DNA of 64,000 nt, from positions 29,179,626 through 29,243,625 of the forward strand of contig JAVMKO010000004.1 of the NCBI GenBank assembly GCA_032164245.1. Reading direction: 5' to 3'. This stretch comes from Sternotherus odoratus (Eukaryota; Chordata; Testudines; Kinosternidae). The notes under the pieces are model-generated. The model did not search any database, was not told the DNA's origin, and saw nothing but the letters and a program-made list of their open reading frames with translations. The position numbers and the translations under genes are program-made. Shown in pieces: positions 39,301-50,967 of this stretch; positions within the stretch are counted from its first letter, which is position 1; each line of letters starts with the position of its first letter.

Positions 39301-39453
39301 TGATCTGTTGTATCAAAGAACAGTTTACCTGTTGGATCCTGTGGTAAATTAGGCAAAGGTACCTGTGATCATGCTGAAAATGTCTAGCCCTGTCTGGTAA
39401 ATGGCCACAATATATGTCTATTAGTGTGAGTGACCAATGACCATTTTAAAGTA

Positions 39454-40009
39454 CAGTAAACCCTCGATTTAACGGATCTCGATTTAAGGGACTTCGGATG
39501 CAACGGACAAAATTTCTGAGCAAGTCTGATGCATCCAAAATCCATTTCTTGCGGGCTGGCTGCTGGCTCCCGCCCGAGTCCCGCCAGCGGGCGGGCTGCC
39601 AGTTCCCGGCTCCTGCCCGAGTCCTGCCAGCGGGCGGGCTGCCGGCTCCCGGCTCCCGCCCGAGTCCCACAAGCAGCCGGGCTGGCTGCCGGCTCCCGCC
39701 TGGGTCCCACCTGCGGGCGGGCTGGCTGGCTGCCGGGTCCCGCCCGAGTCCTGCCAGCGGGCGGGCTGGCTGCCGGGTCCTGGCTGCCGCCCGGGTCCCA
39801 GCAGCCGGGACCCGGGCGGCCTGGCTGACGGCTCCTGGCTGCCGCCCGGGTCCCAGCAACGGGCGGGCTGCAGAGCTGCCGCCCCGACCCTGTGGCGGGC
39901 GGGCTGCTGCTCCGACAGGTCGTTGTTGTTTTTTTTATTAAATAATGGACTTTTTGATTTAACGGACACCCCCTCGCCCGAATTAGTCCGTTAAATGGAG
40001 GTTTTACTG
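39454..40009. mobile_element. pogo/Tigger-like MITE with TA duplication
   Basis: The ends are 23-bp inverted repeats with two mismatches, starting 'cagtaaaccctcgatttaac' on the left and ending 'gttaaatggaggttttactg' on the right. TA dinucleotides flank both ends (39452-39453 and 40010-40011). CAGT ends plus TA duplication identify the Tc1/mariner-pogo group. There is no transposase; the interior is replaced by a GC-rich minisatellite. Confidence 0.85.
39550..39920. repeat. GC-rich minisatellite inside the pogo-like MITE
   Basis: Eight to nine diverged units of about 36-55 bp, each with 'gcgggcgggctgcc' followed by 'cccgcccgagtcc' or a close variant. Unit lengths vary through gain of 'ggctggctg' blocks. 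The long open frames on both strands (up to 161 codons, rich in Pro, Ala, Arg and Gly) come from this repeat and are not genes. Confidence 0.85.
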
Positions 40010-40092
40010 TATTTAAAGAGTGCCAAGGTGAGTGAGGTACTATATTTTATTGATCAACTTCAGTTGGTGAAAGACAAGCTTTTCAACTACAC

Positions 40093-41142
40093 CAGGGCCA
40101 GTGACAGAAAGTTTGGGGCCCACTAGTCTGATCGTTTGGGGCCCCCCCAGTTCCCCCAGACCTCCCCTCCTTCCCGCCCTGCCTGACCCGGGCCACCCAA
40201 CCAAATCTCCTCCCCCAGCCTAACCTCCTCCCCTCCCCGCCAGCTACCAGACATACCTGGGGTGGGGGTGCGACCCAGCGTCGCTCCCGGCTGCCGGCTC
40301 CAGTGGGCTCGGCGCTCCGCGGCTGCCCCGCCTCCCCCCACTGGGCTGCCATTGGCTCCCGGACCTGGGTCTCCCCAGCCCGCTTGCTGGTCCCCCGCCC
40401 CCGCGGAGCGCTCTCCGATCGCTCTCCCCGCGCTGTCCCGAGCTGCACCCTACCCCGGCGGCTAAGGGAAAAGGGGCCCGCGGGACGTTACTTAGCAGCG
40501 AAGTGCCAGGGCGGTGCGAGCCAAGCCCGCGGAGGAAATGCGATTTCCAATGTGAGAGGCGGCAGCGGCTGCTCCCCATTCCCACCCCTGCCATGCCAGG
40601 CCTTTCCACCTCTACCCCGCACAACTCCCCGGCGGGGAGCGTGTCCTGCGCCCAGCCTCGCCTTTCCCCACCTTGAGGTGCCTATTGTCTGGCGCTGCGC
40701 CGCGGTGAGCCCCAAGGGGCGGGCGAGCTCTGCCCGTGGGGGGCTCGTGGCTGTTCCAGCCCGGGGCACTCCAAGGGAGGCGGCGGTGGCGGCGGGCAGG
40801 GCGCGCCTCTTCCCTTCGCAAAGGCTTGGCGTGGCGGGGGTGGGAAAGGGGAGCAGCCGCTGCCACCTCTCGCATTGGAAATCGCATTTCCTCCGCGGGC
40901 TTGGCTCGCACCGCCCTGGCACTTCGCTGCTAAGTAACGTCCCACGGGCCCCTTTTCCCTTAGCCGCCGGGGTAGGGTGCAGCTCGGGACAGCGCGGGGA
41001 AGTTGCCGCCTGGGCATCATTCAGGCCCCGCGACAAGGGGGGATGACTACGGGTTGTACCGGACCCCGGACTTAAGGGGGCCCTCCTTAAGTCCGGGGCC
41101 CGGTACAGCTGTACCCGTAGTACCCCCCTGTCACCGGCCCTG
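40093..41142. mobile_element. GC-rich hAT MITE with long internal palindrome
   Basis: Ends 'cagggccagtgacag' and 'ctgtcaccggccctg' are inverted repeats with one mismatch. Exact 8-bp direct repeats 'aactacac' flank it (40085-40092 and 41143-41150), as for hAT elements. Inside, a left arm (about 40425-40607) and a right arm (about 40818-41001) are near-identical reverse complements of about 180 bp. A smaller palindrome lies at 41045-41120. The DNA is very GC- and CpG-rich, unlike its surroundings. Open frames of up to 247 codons run through the arms on both strands but have no protein signature. Confidence 0.85.
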
Positions 41143-41639
41143 AACTACACAGACCTGAAGAAAAGTTCTGTGGAACTCAAAAGCTCGTCTCTTTCAGCAA
41201 CTGAAGTTGGTCCACTAAAAGATATTACTTCACCATCCTCTCTTTCTAATATTCTGAAGCCAACATGGCTACAACTACACTGTAGGAAACATTTTAAAGG
41301 TATGATATCTTATGTACCTTGAGGGATATAAATTAACCCTGTTAAGTCCCAGTTTTCAAATGATAGTATGGCAGTATCTTCAAGCCCTGGTGAGTCACAA
41401 AACATTACATCGTAAAATCACATTATTCTGACTACCAGAATGCATTTTGCCTCCACCTTCAACTCGGACTGGATTTTAGTGGCTCATATCTTGAGAATTG
41501 TTAGACCAGGTAGAAGAGGAGGAGGAAGGAAGGATCAATTCTGATCATGAAGCACCATTGAAGTAAATGGTTGCTTTGCCAGTGACTTCAGTGGGCATCC
41601 ATCTTATATATTTAAATGCCCCCCTTTACTGTATTTATC

Positions 41640-41870
41640 CTCACAACACCTCTGTGAGATAGGGAAATATTATTGTCCCCATTTTACAGATGGGGAATTG
41701 TGGGACAGAGAGACTATGGCCTGCATCCTCAAAGATATTGAGGTGCCTACTTCCTATTGATTTCAATTAGATTTGGGGACCAAATATCTTTGAGGATCTA
41801 GACCTAAGTGACCTATCCAAGGTCACACCAGCAGAGTAGGGAATCAAACTTGGCTCTCCTTAGTCCAGTG
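41640..41870 (-). repeat. MIR-like SINE, reverse orientation, split by a fold-back repeat
   Basis: 'cacctctgtgagatagggaa' then 'cccattttacagatggggaa' and later 'caaggtcacaccagcagagt' are the reverse complement of the MIR core and tail. The element is interrupted at 41718-41806 by a short palindrome. Confidence 0.6.
41718..41806. repeat. Palindromic MITE-like repeat inside a MIR copy
   Basis: 'ggcctgcatcctcaaagata' at the left and 'aaatatctttgaggatctag' at the right are inverted repeats, of the same family as 30228-30330. Because MIR sequence continues on both sides, this element inserted into the SINE. Confidence 0.6.
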
Positions 41871-42739
41871 GTTAGGGCACTAGCCTTGGACTATCTATCC
41901 TCCCATCCTATTGGGATCCATGAAGTGGGTGGGCGGAAGCCCACCCACTGCTAAAGGACCTCCCATCAGCCTAAGGGGAGTATCCACAAGACAAGGAAAC
42001 CAAATAATTCCGGGGGACAACTAATGAAATAACAGGGACAGAAGTGAGGTCAGAGGGTTAAACAAAGGGAACCTGACCGGGACACCCAGCAGAGAACCCT
42101 GGACAGCCCCCACAGTTTCTCGAAGGTGTCAAGGGAGCCAGCGGACACCACCCAGAAGAACTCTGCTTAGATGCGTGAGCAGATGGAGGATCAGAAATAG
42201 GCCCCAGATAGCAGGCAGAAACTTAGCACTTGCGTAGCCGTTTACATTTTCCAAGTGCTCACTGTACTTAGCAACTAATCTTCACAGGGTTATGGTGAGT
42301 GCTTAAAGGGATTCAGTCTTTGTTTTCTCGATTCTGACATCCTCAGAATTCCTCAGTGGCAACATAACCTCAGAGATTCACAAGTGAATATTTATCCATG
42401 TGTTGTCATGTGTATGAAGTCGATGCGTTTTTAACGCTTAGAGCAGGAAATGAAAAATATATAGTCAATGTAATCGCCAGAGAATTAAGCTGAAAAGAGT
42501 GAGTTTTTGATTCTTGAGAGCTGTAACTGTTCCAGAACTTAGTTCTCATCTGGTGAAGGAAGACATTTACTCAAAAAATATAGATGGTCCAAGGCTTTTA
42601 AATTCCTTTGTATTTGGGGCTGCTAATAACAGGCCAGATCAATCAATGGAAAAACTCTCAATGACCTGAGAAGGGAGTTGGATAGGGCTTGGATCAGCAG
42701 ACCCAGAAGTTACATAAGAAGTGAGGTAGTGGTGTCTAT

Positions 42740-42960
42740 CAGTTTGAGCGGGGAACTAGGTGTCCAGAATCATGTTCTATTCCAGACTCTGCCACTGATT
42801 TTCTATATGACTAGGGCAAGTCATTTAACCAGTCTTTGCTTTAGTTTACCCATGGGTGTAAAATGGGTGTTGAGAACATAGCAACCTCACAGAGATGCTG
42901 TAAAGTTTAATTCATTTGTGTTTGTAGAGGGCTATAAGATTGGCAGATAAAGGAACTATA
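42740..42960 (+). repeat. MIR/CORE-SINE-like copy
   Basis: 'ttctattccagactctgcca' then 'actagggcaagtcatttaac', 'ctttgctttagtttaccc', 'gtgtaaaatgggtgttgaga' and 'acctcacagagatgctgtaa' follow the MIR order from core to tail. Confidence 0.65.
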
Positions 42961-45523
42961 CAGAAATGCAAACTATATTATTCTACAGTTAGATTGTTAA
43001 CAAAGATTGACAGAGAAACCCAGTGCAGTGCCACAAGGTTAACAATTTCCAGCAGATCCAGTCTCCACTGAAGAATTTAGACTTTGCTAACAGTGCATTA
43101 ATCAGGTCCTTCAGTGCCATATCCTTCAATGCTTTGGCCCTTCATTGATTGGCCCACAGCTGATACAACAGATGGATGGAAGAAATAGAAACAAGAATTG
43201 GCAATTTCTTAGGATTTATATACATAGATGAGTTGTAAAGTATGTGTCAATTTAGGAAAAGATCTAGAAGATATAACTGGAAATATGCACCATGAAAATT
43301 CCTTCCTGGTGCACACATTTAGGATATTTCTGAAGAATTTAAATTTTCACTAACAAATTAAATGAAAGCTGAAGTGTTCAAATACGAGTGCCTAGGCACA
43401 GAGTTCCCTAGTTAGGTACCTAGATGAATGTAGGATGAGTTAATGGTGCTCAGCATCTTGAAAATTAAGCCATTTATTAGCTGCCTAAGTTTCTAACTCT
43501 TTTAGCTGCAAAGGCATCTTTCCCAATGTGAACTTTCCTAAGTCTGCAGACATACACTCTTTTCATGGGATGCTTACCTATGTGTTCATTGCTTTATAAA
43601 TAGACAGGTGTGAACCAGGATTTAATTTATTTGTGCTTTTAATTCCTGTTAAATCAGTCGTCACATGAAGGGTTCCCCAATCTTCTTCCCCTCCTCCTCC
43701 TCATTCATTATACACCAGTAATATCCATTTTACACAGTTCCTGCAAGATCTAGTGCCAGATGGCTCTAGTTCTGAGTTTGTGTCCTGTCTTGGGAACAGC
43801 TGCCATTGTCATTCCAAAGAAGGTGTCCTGGCTTTGAACCCAAAGCTGGGACCCAAACTTGAAGCTCTATATGGGGTGGAGTTATAGCACTAATGCAAGA
43901 AACCATGAAAACAGCACACACTTCCACTCATTGCTGTTAAGCAAAAGCCCTTCACTTTCAGTAAAGGCTCTTTTGCATTTTTCCCAATCAACCATGTATA
44001 GAAATCTCATGCAAACTTAATTCCATCACCACCTGACTCTGCTTCCCAGCCATGAGGTTCTTCTTTGTATCATAAACTCAATTAGACATATGCATTTCAT
44101 TTCATGGAAACAGATGTTGAAACAAAGTGTGTATTTATTTCTCTCTCCCTTTCTCCCCCTAGATCTAGACACGTACAGACACTCTCTAAAATGATAACAA
44201 TAGGAGATATAGTAAATGAGAGAGCTCCCAATGAAGGACAAAGGGGTTTCAGTGTCCATGTCTGAGCAGCAGATCTGAATTTTTGATTGCTCTCTGTTAG
44301 GCAGTTGCACCTTTGAAGTCAGTGGAGTTACTCTGGGTTTGTAATGGTGCTATGGAGAGCAGAATTGGGTCCTCTGTCTCCGTCTGTTTAAAAGTAGTTT
44401 TGAGAATTCCTTTGTACATGATTTTGTTTAGGTACGCAGGATGGCAATTATCCAGCACTATCTTTGGATGCTGAGGAATTTTAAAGCCATGTTATTTGGC
44501 AGCAAATGAAAGACGTGAGTATTAATTTTTCAGTGTAATGGTAGAAACACAGGAACATAATTACAAGAACTGACACCAAGCTACTTTACTATGTGCCACA
44601 CAGCATGCAGAGGTTCCTTTTTTGAAAAAAAAATAGCGAAGATTCTCCCCCGGGCTTGACTTTTCTGCATTTTGTGTCCATTTGGTTTTGGAGAGAAATG
44701 CAAGAGGCTTCAGTCCCGAGCAGAGAGCTAAATTATGCAGCTGCAAGGCTGCCAGGCCCTCCAGAATAGGATGCTTGGTTTAGATTTTTCACAATGCTAT
44801 TGAAGTGCTTATTTTCCTCCTGAAGAGACACAAACAGATGCAAACTTCTGTAAACACTTTAGAAATGAATTCAGTGAGTTTGGCCTCTCAGCAGTGCTCA
44901 ATAGCTGACAGAAAAATGTCTAATTAGTGCAAGTGGAAATAATAGGGCCACTTGGATTCCTTCCATCCTCCTCCAAGTCTACTTTTCCTAGGAACTCAAA
45001 GGCCCTTTTGTTTGGTAGGTCACCCTCTCTCAGGCTTTTGTGCTCCAATCTATTAAGGGAAGAAGGGGAGAAAAAATAGATTAGGCAATGCTCTGTGCTT
45101 AAATATATGGCGTGTTCATGAGCATTTAGAATGGGTAGTTTGTAAGGTCAGTTTACAGGTGCTTAAAGAGAGGGATTCCTCCATTGTGGACAGGCAGAAG
45201 TAGAGCATGTGCCTGCAGGGACTGGGGAATCCCTTTCAAGTGCTATCCTTTCAGCAAACACCACTCTCTGGATCCCGATAAAGTTAAACCAAAAAAAAAA
45301 AAAAAAAGACGTGGAAGTGAGGAAAAGCTGGGAGATAGCAAATATGCTGCTTTTGATTGGTACCATTATCCTGTCTAACCCATCTAAACCATCCCTGCCT
45401 TGCTTTCTTCATCACCTGAGAGTAACAGAGCAAGCTGTACATTTAAAAACTGGACAGAATAGTAAAATCCCCTCTGTGGGCCAGATCCTGATCTCAGTTG
45501 TATCCGTGTTAATCAACAGTAAC

Positions 45524-45746
45524 TTTATTGATGTCAGGTTTCAGAGCAGCAGCCGTGTTAGTCTGTATCCATAACAAGAGCGAGGAGTACTTGTGGCACC
45601 TTAGAAACTAACAAATGTATTACAGCATAAGCTTTCGTAGGCTACAGCCCATTTCATCGGATGCATAGCCTAAAAAAGCTTATGCTGTAATACATTTGTT
45701 AAGTCTCTAGGGTGCCACAAGTACTCCTGTTCTTTTTATTGATGTC
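45524..45746. mobile_element. Fold-back PLE-type insertion, copy B
   Basis: A 12-bp direct repeat 'tttattgatgtc' (45524-45535 and 45735-45746) flanks two inverted arms. The left arm is complete, from 'aggtttcagagcagcagccg' to 'catcggatgcatag'. The right arm runs from 'agcttatgctgtaatacatt' to 'gtgccacaagtactcctgtt' and lacks the outer end. On the minus strand the left arm carries a hammerhead-like core: CCGATGA (45654-45660), a short stem II, and GAAA (45633-45636). The right arm has lost that core by an internal deletion. Confidence 0.8.
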
Positions 45747-47159
45747 CTGGAGCTACCCTGGTATAAAAACTCATATAAAAGGAAGATCAGGCTCAGTGGC
45801 CCAGATTCTCAAAGGTAGGTAGGCGCCTAACTCTCATTAGGTACTTGTACACTTACAGTGGTGGGTAGCAGATAGACAGTGCACAGGCAGCTAGCTCAGA
45901 TATAAATAGCAGTGTAGATGAGGGGAGAGAGCTTAGGCGAGTAGTGTGGCATGTCCGACATGCAGGAACCCTAGGGTATATTCCCTACACAGCTCTCTAC
46001 ATAGCCAGGCAATGCCTCTCATGCACAGATTTCCCGGCTACACCCTCCCTGAATTTCTCCACTGCCCCCCCCCCCCAGTTTTGTGAACTAGTTACATGCC
46101 GTGTTGCCAATTTAGTGATTGTTTGGAAATTGAAATTGAAACATTAATACACATTTTAAAAGCATATAAAGTGTATGATAAAAGACCTGTATCTGAGAGA
46201 GTGTATTAGATTTGAAAAGTATGAACATGGACTCGCTTCCTTATACAGTGTTTGTTTTTGTGACCGTGTCAGTGCATTCATCTGGTGATATTGGCCAACC
46301 TAATAATTTCAAATTATGATGTGTAAGCAAAGAGCTCTCCCTGGCAGCTGATGACGACCTAGGGGGTTGGGGAGAAAGGCTTCAGGATCAAATTATATTT
46401 ACATTCACACCTAATCTACTTGGTATCCAGCAAACAGAGCTGTGTTGCCCAAGTGATAGATGTTGGCTGGGGTTAGGTTACAAATCACTGGAATGCTGGG
46501 GTGATGGTGGTAATGAAATGTTATTCTCATTGTATGAGTAAAGGGCAGTAGAACTGTACTTAGCCTATGCCGATTGAGGGCATCAATAGAGTGGGTGGGG
46601 ACAGGTGTTTTTCTTGAAGGTCTGCCTGAGTCACAAGTACTATTTGACCTGCCCCTCTCCACTGTTTAAAGACTGAGCTGATTAGGCTCCATAGTCTTTT
46701 GCTTTGTTAAGTGACCACTACAGCTGAAATCACTGATAATCAGGTGCTTAGACCTGCCCTGGGATAGTGTTTCTGTGGAAGGGATGGCCCAGTCTGCACT
46801 AGCAGCAAGGTCCCCCCTCTGAGAGCTTAGATGAAATCACTGAGAGCTGGGTGGAACCTCAAGAGATCGATTTGCAGGGGTCACGGTGGCAGGTGGCAGC
46901 AGAAGGTGATGGCACAGGGCCATTGGCCACAGAGCGATGGAGTGAACAGTGGCGCAACGAACAACAGTAGCCAGAGTGAACAGTGAGCAACTGAAGGAAT
47001 GAGCAAGGTGCCTTCTTGCCCCTGACCTGGGAGGTGAACTTATGTGAAAGCACCTCTGAACTCTGAGTCTCCATTGACCAAGGACAACACCAACCTCAGT
47101 GTTAATGAAGCAGTTAAGAATGCTGGAGACACCACACAATTCATGTGAACAAACATGAC

Positions 47160-48780
47160 TGTGGCATCATATTTTCTATTTAAGCAAGAGATACCACACA
47201 CTACAAACTGTTAAGTGCACTGTCACTTTTTCATCCTGAAGTTGAACACTGGTTCGAACAAGACCAGCAAATGCTCGCTGTCTTTCTGCAAGAAACTCAG
47301 CTGAATGGCTAGAAGCATGTGGTTCAACAGTGAAGACTCAACAGTTGAAAAAGTGAAGAACTCTCTCACCACGTTCAAAATATTTGCATACATGTCTGAT
47401 GAATGCACTGATGCAAATCGGCATCAAATATTAAGTCATTGTGTACTTTATCTTGATGTCAGGGGTAGGCCAGTAGATGCATTTCTAGATGTTCAAGTTA
47501 TAAAGACACATCAGCTGCATCTGTGACAACCCACATCTTAGAAGAGTTAAATGTTTGTCAGGTGGACCCCAAAAAGATGGATTCTTGTGCATTTGATGGA
47601 GCTGCAAATTTCTCTGGAAGACATGGTGGAGTACAAGGTTTTCTCAGAGAAATATGTAACCCTGATCTCTCCTAAACACGCTGCAGAGGCCATCTACTCC
47701 AACTAGCACTAGTACAAACTGTAGACTCTTCTAAAGACATTGAAAAAGCTATAAATTTAATGTCTTTATTATATTCTTTTTTTCAGCAAGAATCCAAAAG
47801 GACTGAGTATCTTGGAAAATATAGAAGATACACTGGGACTGAAGTTCGAATTAGTCCAACCTGGGAAAACCCTCTGGCTTTCTCATAAGTGATATTTGGC
47901 TGTTGTCTTAAAATTACTCTAGCCATTATTACTGACTTTGGAAAAAAAGTATCTACCAAGGTGGGATGGATCTAAGTAGTGAGACTGGTGGATTACTTTT
48001 GCTACTATGTTCAGAGACGATTATTGCCATTCTCTCTCTTGTAAGTTCACTGTTGAAACCACGTGGGTCATTAAACAATGCCATCCAGGCATCTGCTACG
48101 ACAGAAATATTTTTTTGTCCAGCAGTAGAAGCTACATTTGGATCAATCAGAGAGCTATCGATTGAAAAAGTACTGGAAGAAGTAAAGACTTCAGTCCAGA
48201 AGTTGACTAATGAAGGCATTTATATTGTATCCTTAAGTGAAGAGGACAAGAAGTGTTTGATAAGACAACTGAAAAAGTACATAGACTTAATTCTTAAAAA
48301 TCAACAACAGTGACGTCTAGATTCTCCTCAACCTCTACGTAGCTTTTGCAGAAAGCTATCAAACACCTACAGTTGAATGGAGTGAGACACTACCAGCAAT
48401 GGGGCTGCTATGTGCTCTGGACAGAATAGAGAATTTGAACACAAAGTGGACTATCATACGACAAATGAATGAAGATTTGACTTCAAACTTCTTTTTTAAT
48501 CCTCACTAGTGGCTTGACCTGATCCTTATGCTATGTTTCCTGGGATGAAAGAAATAGGAATTCATCTCTTGCTACTGCCAGTCACAACAGCTACAGTTCA
48601 GTGTTCTTTTTCATCACTGAATAGAATTTTGTGTTCTGAAATAAGTCACCTTCTACCTGATTATGTGAATGAACTAATGAGCATATCAGTTGAAGGAACT
48701 GAAGTGCCGGACACACGAGAAGCCACCAAAGATGAATGCATTGCATTCAATAAGTTCATTAACAGAGTTGTGTAAAATCA
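47160..48780 (+). pseudogene. Dead hAT transposase (ZMYM1-like)
   Basis: Fragments of a hAT transposase appear in order on the + strand but are broken by stops and frameshifts. They include 'YMSDECTD' in the first intact frame (47308-47526, first acidic position of the RNase H-like fold), 'FDGAANFSGRHGG' (about 47592-47628, second acidic position), then after a stop 'CRGHLLQLALVQ', and finally 'PVTTATVQCSFSSLNRI' (about 48570-48620), the hAT C-terminal dimerisation motif. The order resembles ZMYM1-type hAT proteins. With several stops it cannot be a working or domesticated gene. The element's ends were not identified. Confidence 0.75.
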
Positions 48781-49146
48781 TAACAAGAAACCAAGAGGGA
48801 TGTTGATGTAATGCTTGATAGAAGGCTTGAGTAGCCAACTTTAATTTGTGTGATGATTTTAAAACATGAGTTAAATCTAATAAAACGGTCATGAAACATT
48901 TTTTCAGTTTTTACTATGGTGCCATACAACCCCCTTTGCCCTCACGTCTCACCTCCGCTGGCAGAGCTAAGGTGAAAGGCTCCAGCAGGGAGGAAAGGCT
49001 CTGGCCAGAGGCCTTTCCCTGCCAGGGCTTTTCTCCACCAGAGCCTTTCCCCATTGGTTCCTCCTTGCCACAGCCTGTTCTTGCTGGGGAGCTGCTAGAG
49101 TTTTCCCTGCTTCTGGAGCCTTTCATTGAGGGGGAGATAGCTGCGC

Positions 49147-49723
49147 TAGAGTTACCATATCTGAATTTTCAAAAAAGGAGGACACTCCATGGGGAGGGAG
49201 GTAACCCCATCCCCTATCCACTCACTCCCACTTCCCACCCCTGATTGCCCCCCACAGAACCCCCAACCCATCCAACCCTCCTGCTCCCTGTCCTTTGACT
49301 GCCCCGAACCCTCTCCACACACCCCATACCCTGACAGGCCCATCCAACCCACTTTGTTCCCTGTCCCTTGACTGCCCCTCAAGAGACCTCCTGCCCCTTC
49401 TCCAACTCCTTGGCCCCCTTACCATGCTGCTCAGATCAGTGTGTCTGGCTCCGCTGCTGCGCTCCCCTGCGGAGCACACAACCCCCCTCCACAGTGCTGT
49501 CAGCGTGGCGCACTGGGCTGCAGGGGAGAGGGGAGCAGGGGTGGGGCTCTGGCTGCTGGAGGCCCTGATGCAAACAGCCACCCTGTCAGCCGCGTCGCGC
49601 CGCACTCTGCTTTGGGAGGGAAATCCCGGACCTTTTTAGATTTTTACAAATTCCTCCAGGATGGCTATTTAAAAAACAAAAAGCTGGACATGTCCGAAAG
49701 AATCCAGACGTATGGTAACCCTA
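49147..49723. mobile_element. hAT-like MITE (TAGRGTTACCATA ends)
   Basis: The left end 'tagagttaccata' and right end 'tatggtaaccct(a)' are inverted repeats. The flanks 'agctgcgc' (49139-49146) and 'agctatgc' (49724-49731) match at 6 of 8 positions, both differences being transitions, consistent with an aged 8-bp hAT duplication. Near the right end is 'aaagctggacatgtccg', which I recognise from a common turtle repeat. It contains open frames of up to 130 codons without domain content. Confidence 0.65.
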
Positions 49724-50794
49724 AGCTATGCACCACCATAACAAGTGTTGATACAGCCAACCTTTCATTTTGGCAGATAGCTACATACGTGGTCTCCTTT
49801 ACACACTGTTATGAGAGTAGACATAGCCATTGAGTTGGGTGCCGAAATACCTTTGAGGATTACGGCCAATGTGCCTATAAGGAGAGCTAATGACAGAGGA
49901 AAATGTTTTAAGCCAAGTACAAACATTGAGTTAGCTGCCTAACTTTTTTATTTGAAATTTTGCTGGTGATTCAGATAAGAGTTCTCTCTTCAGTCACACA
50001 GTATCTGATAGGGCTTTGGGGACTTTTTCTGCTCTCATTCATGCCAGTTTTAACACCATTGATTTCAGTGGAGTTGCTCCTGATTTACATTGGTGTGAGG
50101 GAGAGGAGAGTCAGGCCATTTTTGGGAGAGAGCTTGACATTCTAGATTTTTCAAACACGCATGGCTCTGCACTTTTCACTGATCCCCCAACTTCCCTCAA
50201 AAGGACATGGTGTTTGAGCCCTAGCCTGGCAGATGTCCCAAGACCTGCATGGCTCTCTAGACACCCACAGAGGCTCTGTGCATCCACACTGCTACCCTGC
50301 TGGCCTCTCTTCCACCTAACAGCATGGTCCTTCGGGAACTCTGGCTGATTCCTCATGCCAGTGAGAAGGATCAGCCACAGACGGGACTCCAAGGGAGTTA
50401 ATACTGCTTTAAAAGTCATTAAAGGTGACCTGCAAAGGGAAAAACATTGGACTTCTGCCCTGTTTGCTTCTTTGTGATGTATAAAGGAGTGTTTGATCTT
50501 GCAATCTTAATGTTGCATTAATGCCAGTTATTTATATTTAGAGCTGATCCCACAGAGAGAGCTGATTGCCTCCTGAGAGGCCATAATTTCCTATGGGACT
50601 TTTAGGGAAAAAAGGAAAAGAAAATCTGGAGGTAACACTCTCACAGCTCCCATTTAAGCTAATGGGAACTCCAGCAGCTCAGCAACACTGAAAATCAGGC
50701 CACTCATTTGGATAGTATTTAAATATTTACACATATGTAAATAATGGCCTGATTTTCAGAGGCACTCAAGTCTGAGTTGTCATCTTCACCTCTC

Positions 50795-50910
50795 TGTACC
50801 TCAGTTTCCCAATTGCAAAATAGGACTAATGGTACTTACCCACCTATGTAAATTCCTTGAAGATTTATGGATAACAACTGCTGCACAAACTAGATGTGGA
50901 GCACTTGCAG
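50795..50910 (+). repeat. MIR/CORE-SINE tail
   Basis: 'ctctctgtacctcagtttcc' followed by 'aaaataggactaatggtact' and 'taaattccttgaagatttat' is a MIR-type core-to-tail segment. Confidence 0.6.
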
Positions 50911-50967
50911 CTCTCAGTAACATCAGATGGGAACTGGTGGGGGAGGGGGCACTTGGTACTTCTCCAA

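Larger units (their letters stand above)
39442..41299. mobile_element. Fold-back PLE-type insertion, copy E, with two nested MITEs
   Basis: A 10-bp direct repeat 'cattttaaag' at 39442-39451 and 41290-41299 encloses a composite. Removing a pogo-like MITE (39454-40009) and a hAT MITE (40093-41142) leaves about 80 bp of left arm (40010-40092) and about 147 bp of right arm (41151-41289). The arms are inverted copies: 'caacttcagttggtgaaaga' on the left, 'tctctttcagcaactgaagt' on the right. The right arm is complete and ends 'atggctacaactacactg'. It has a hammerhead-like core: CTGAAGA (41155-41161), stem agttc/gaact, then AAAA (41179-41182) where GAAA is expected. Confidence 0.7.

Noticed and set aside
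39446..39969. Open frames of 137-161 codons rich in Pro, Ala, Arg and Gly
   Set aside because: They are translations of the minisatellite inside the pogo-like MITE; similar frames occur on the opposite strand.
40303..41046. 247-codon open frame on the + strand and a 182-codon frame on the - strand
   Set aside because: They run through the GC-rich inverted arms of a hAT MITE on both strands, have no domain, and reflect base composition.
40093..41142. CpG-island-like promoter of a gene
   Set aside because: The whole GC-rich block is bounded by TIRs and an exact 8-bp target duplication, so it is a transposon in an intron; promoter use would need independent evidence.
48533..48775. 80-codon intact frame with a hAT dimerisation motif as a domesticated gene
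   Set aside because: The upstream catalytic part is broken by several stops and frameshifts, so this is only the surviving end of a dead transposase.
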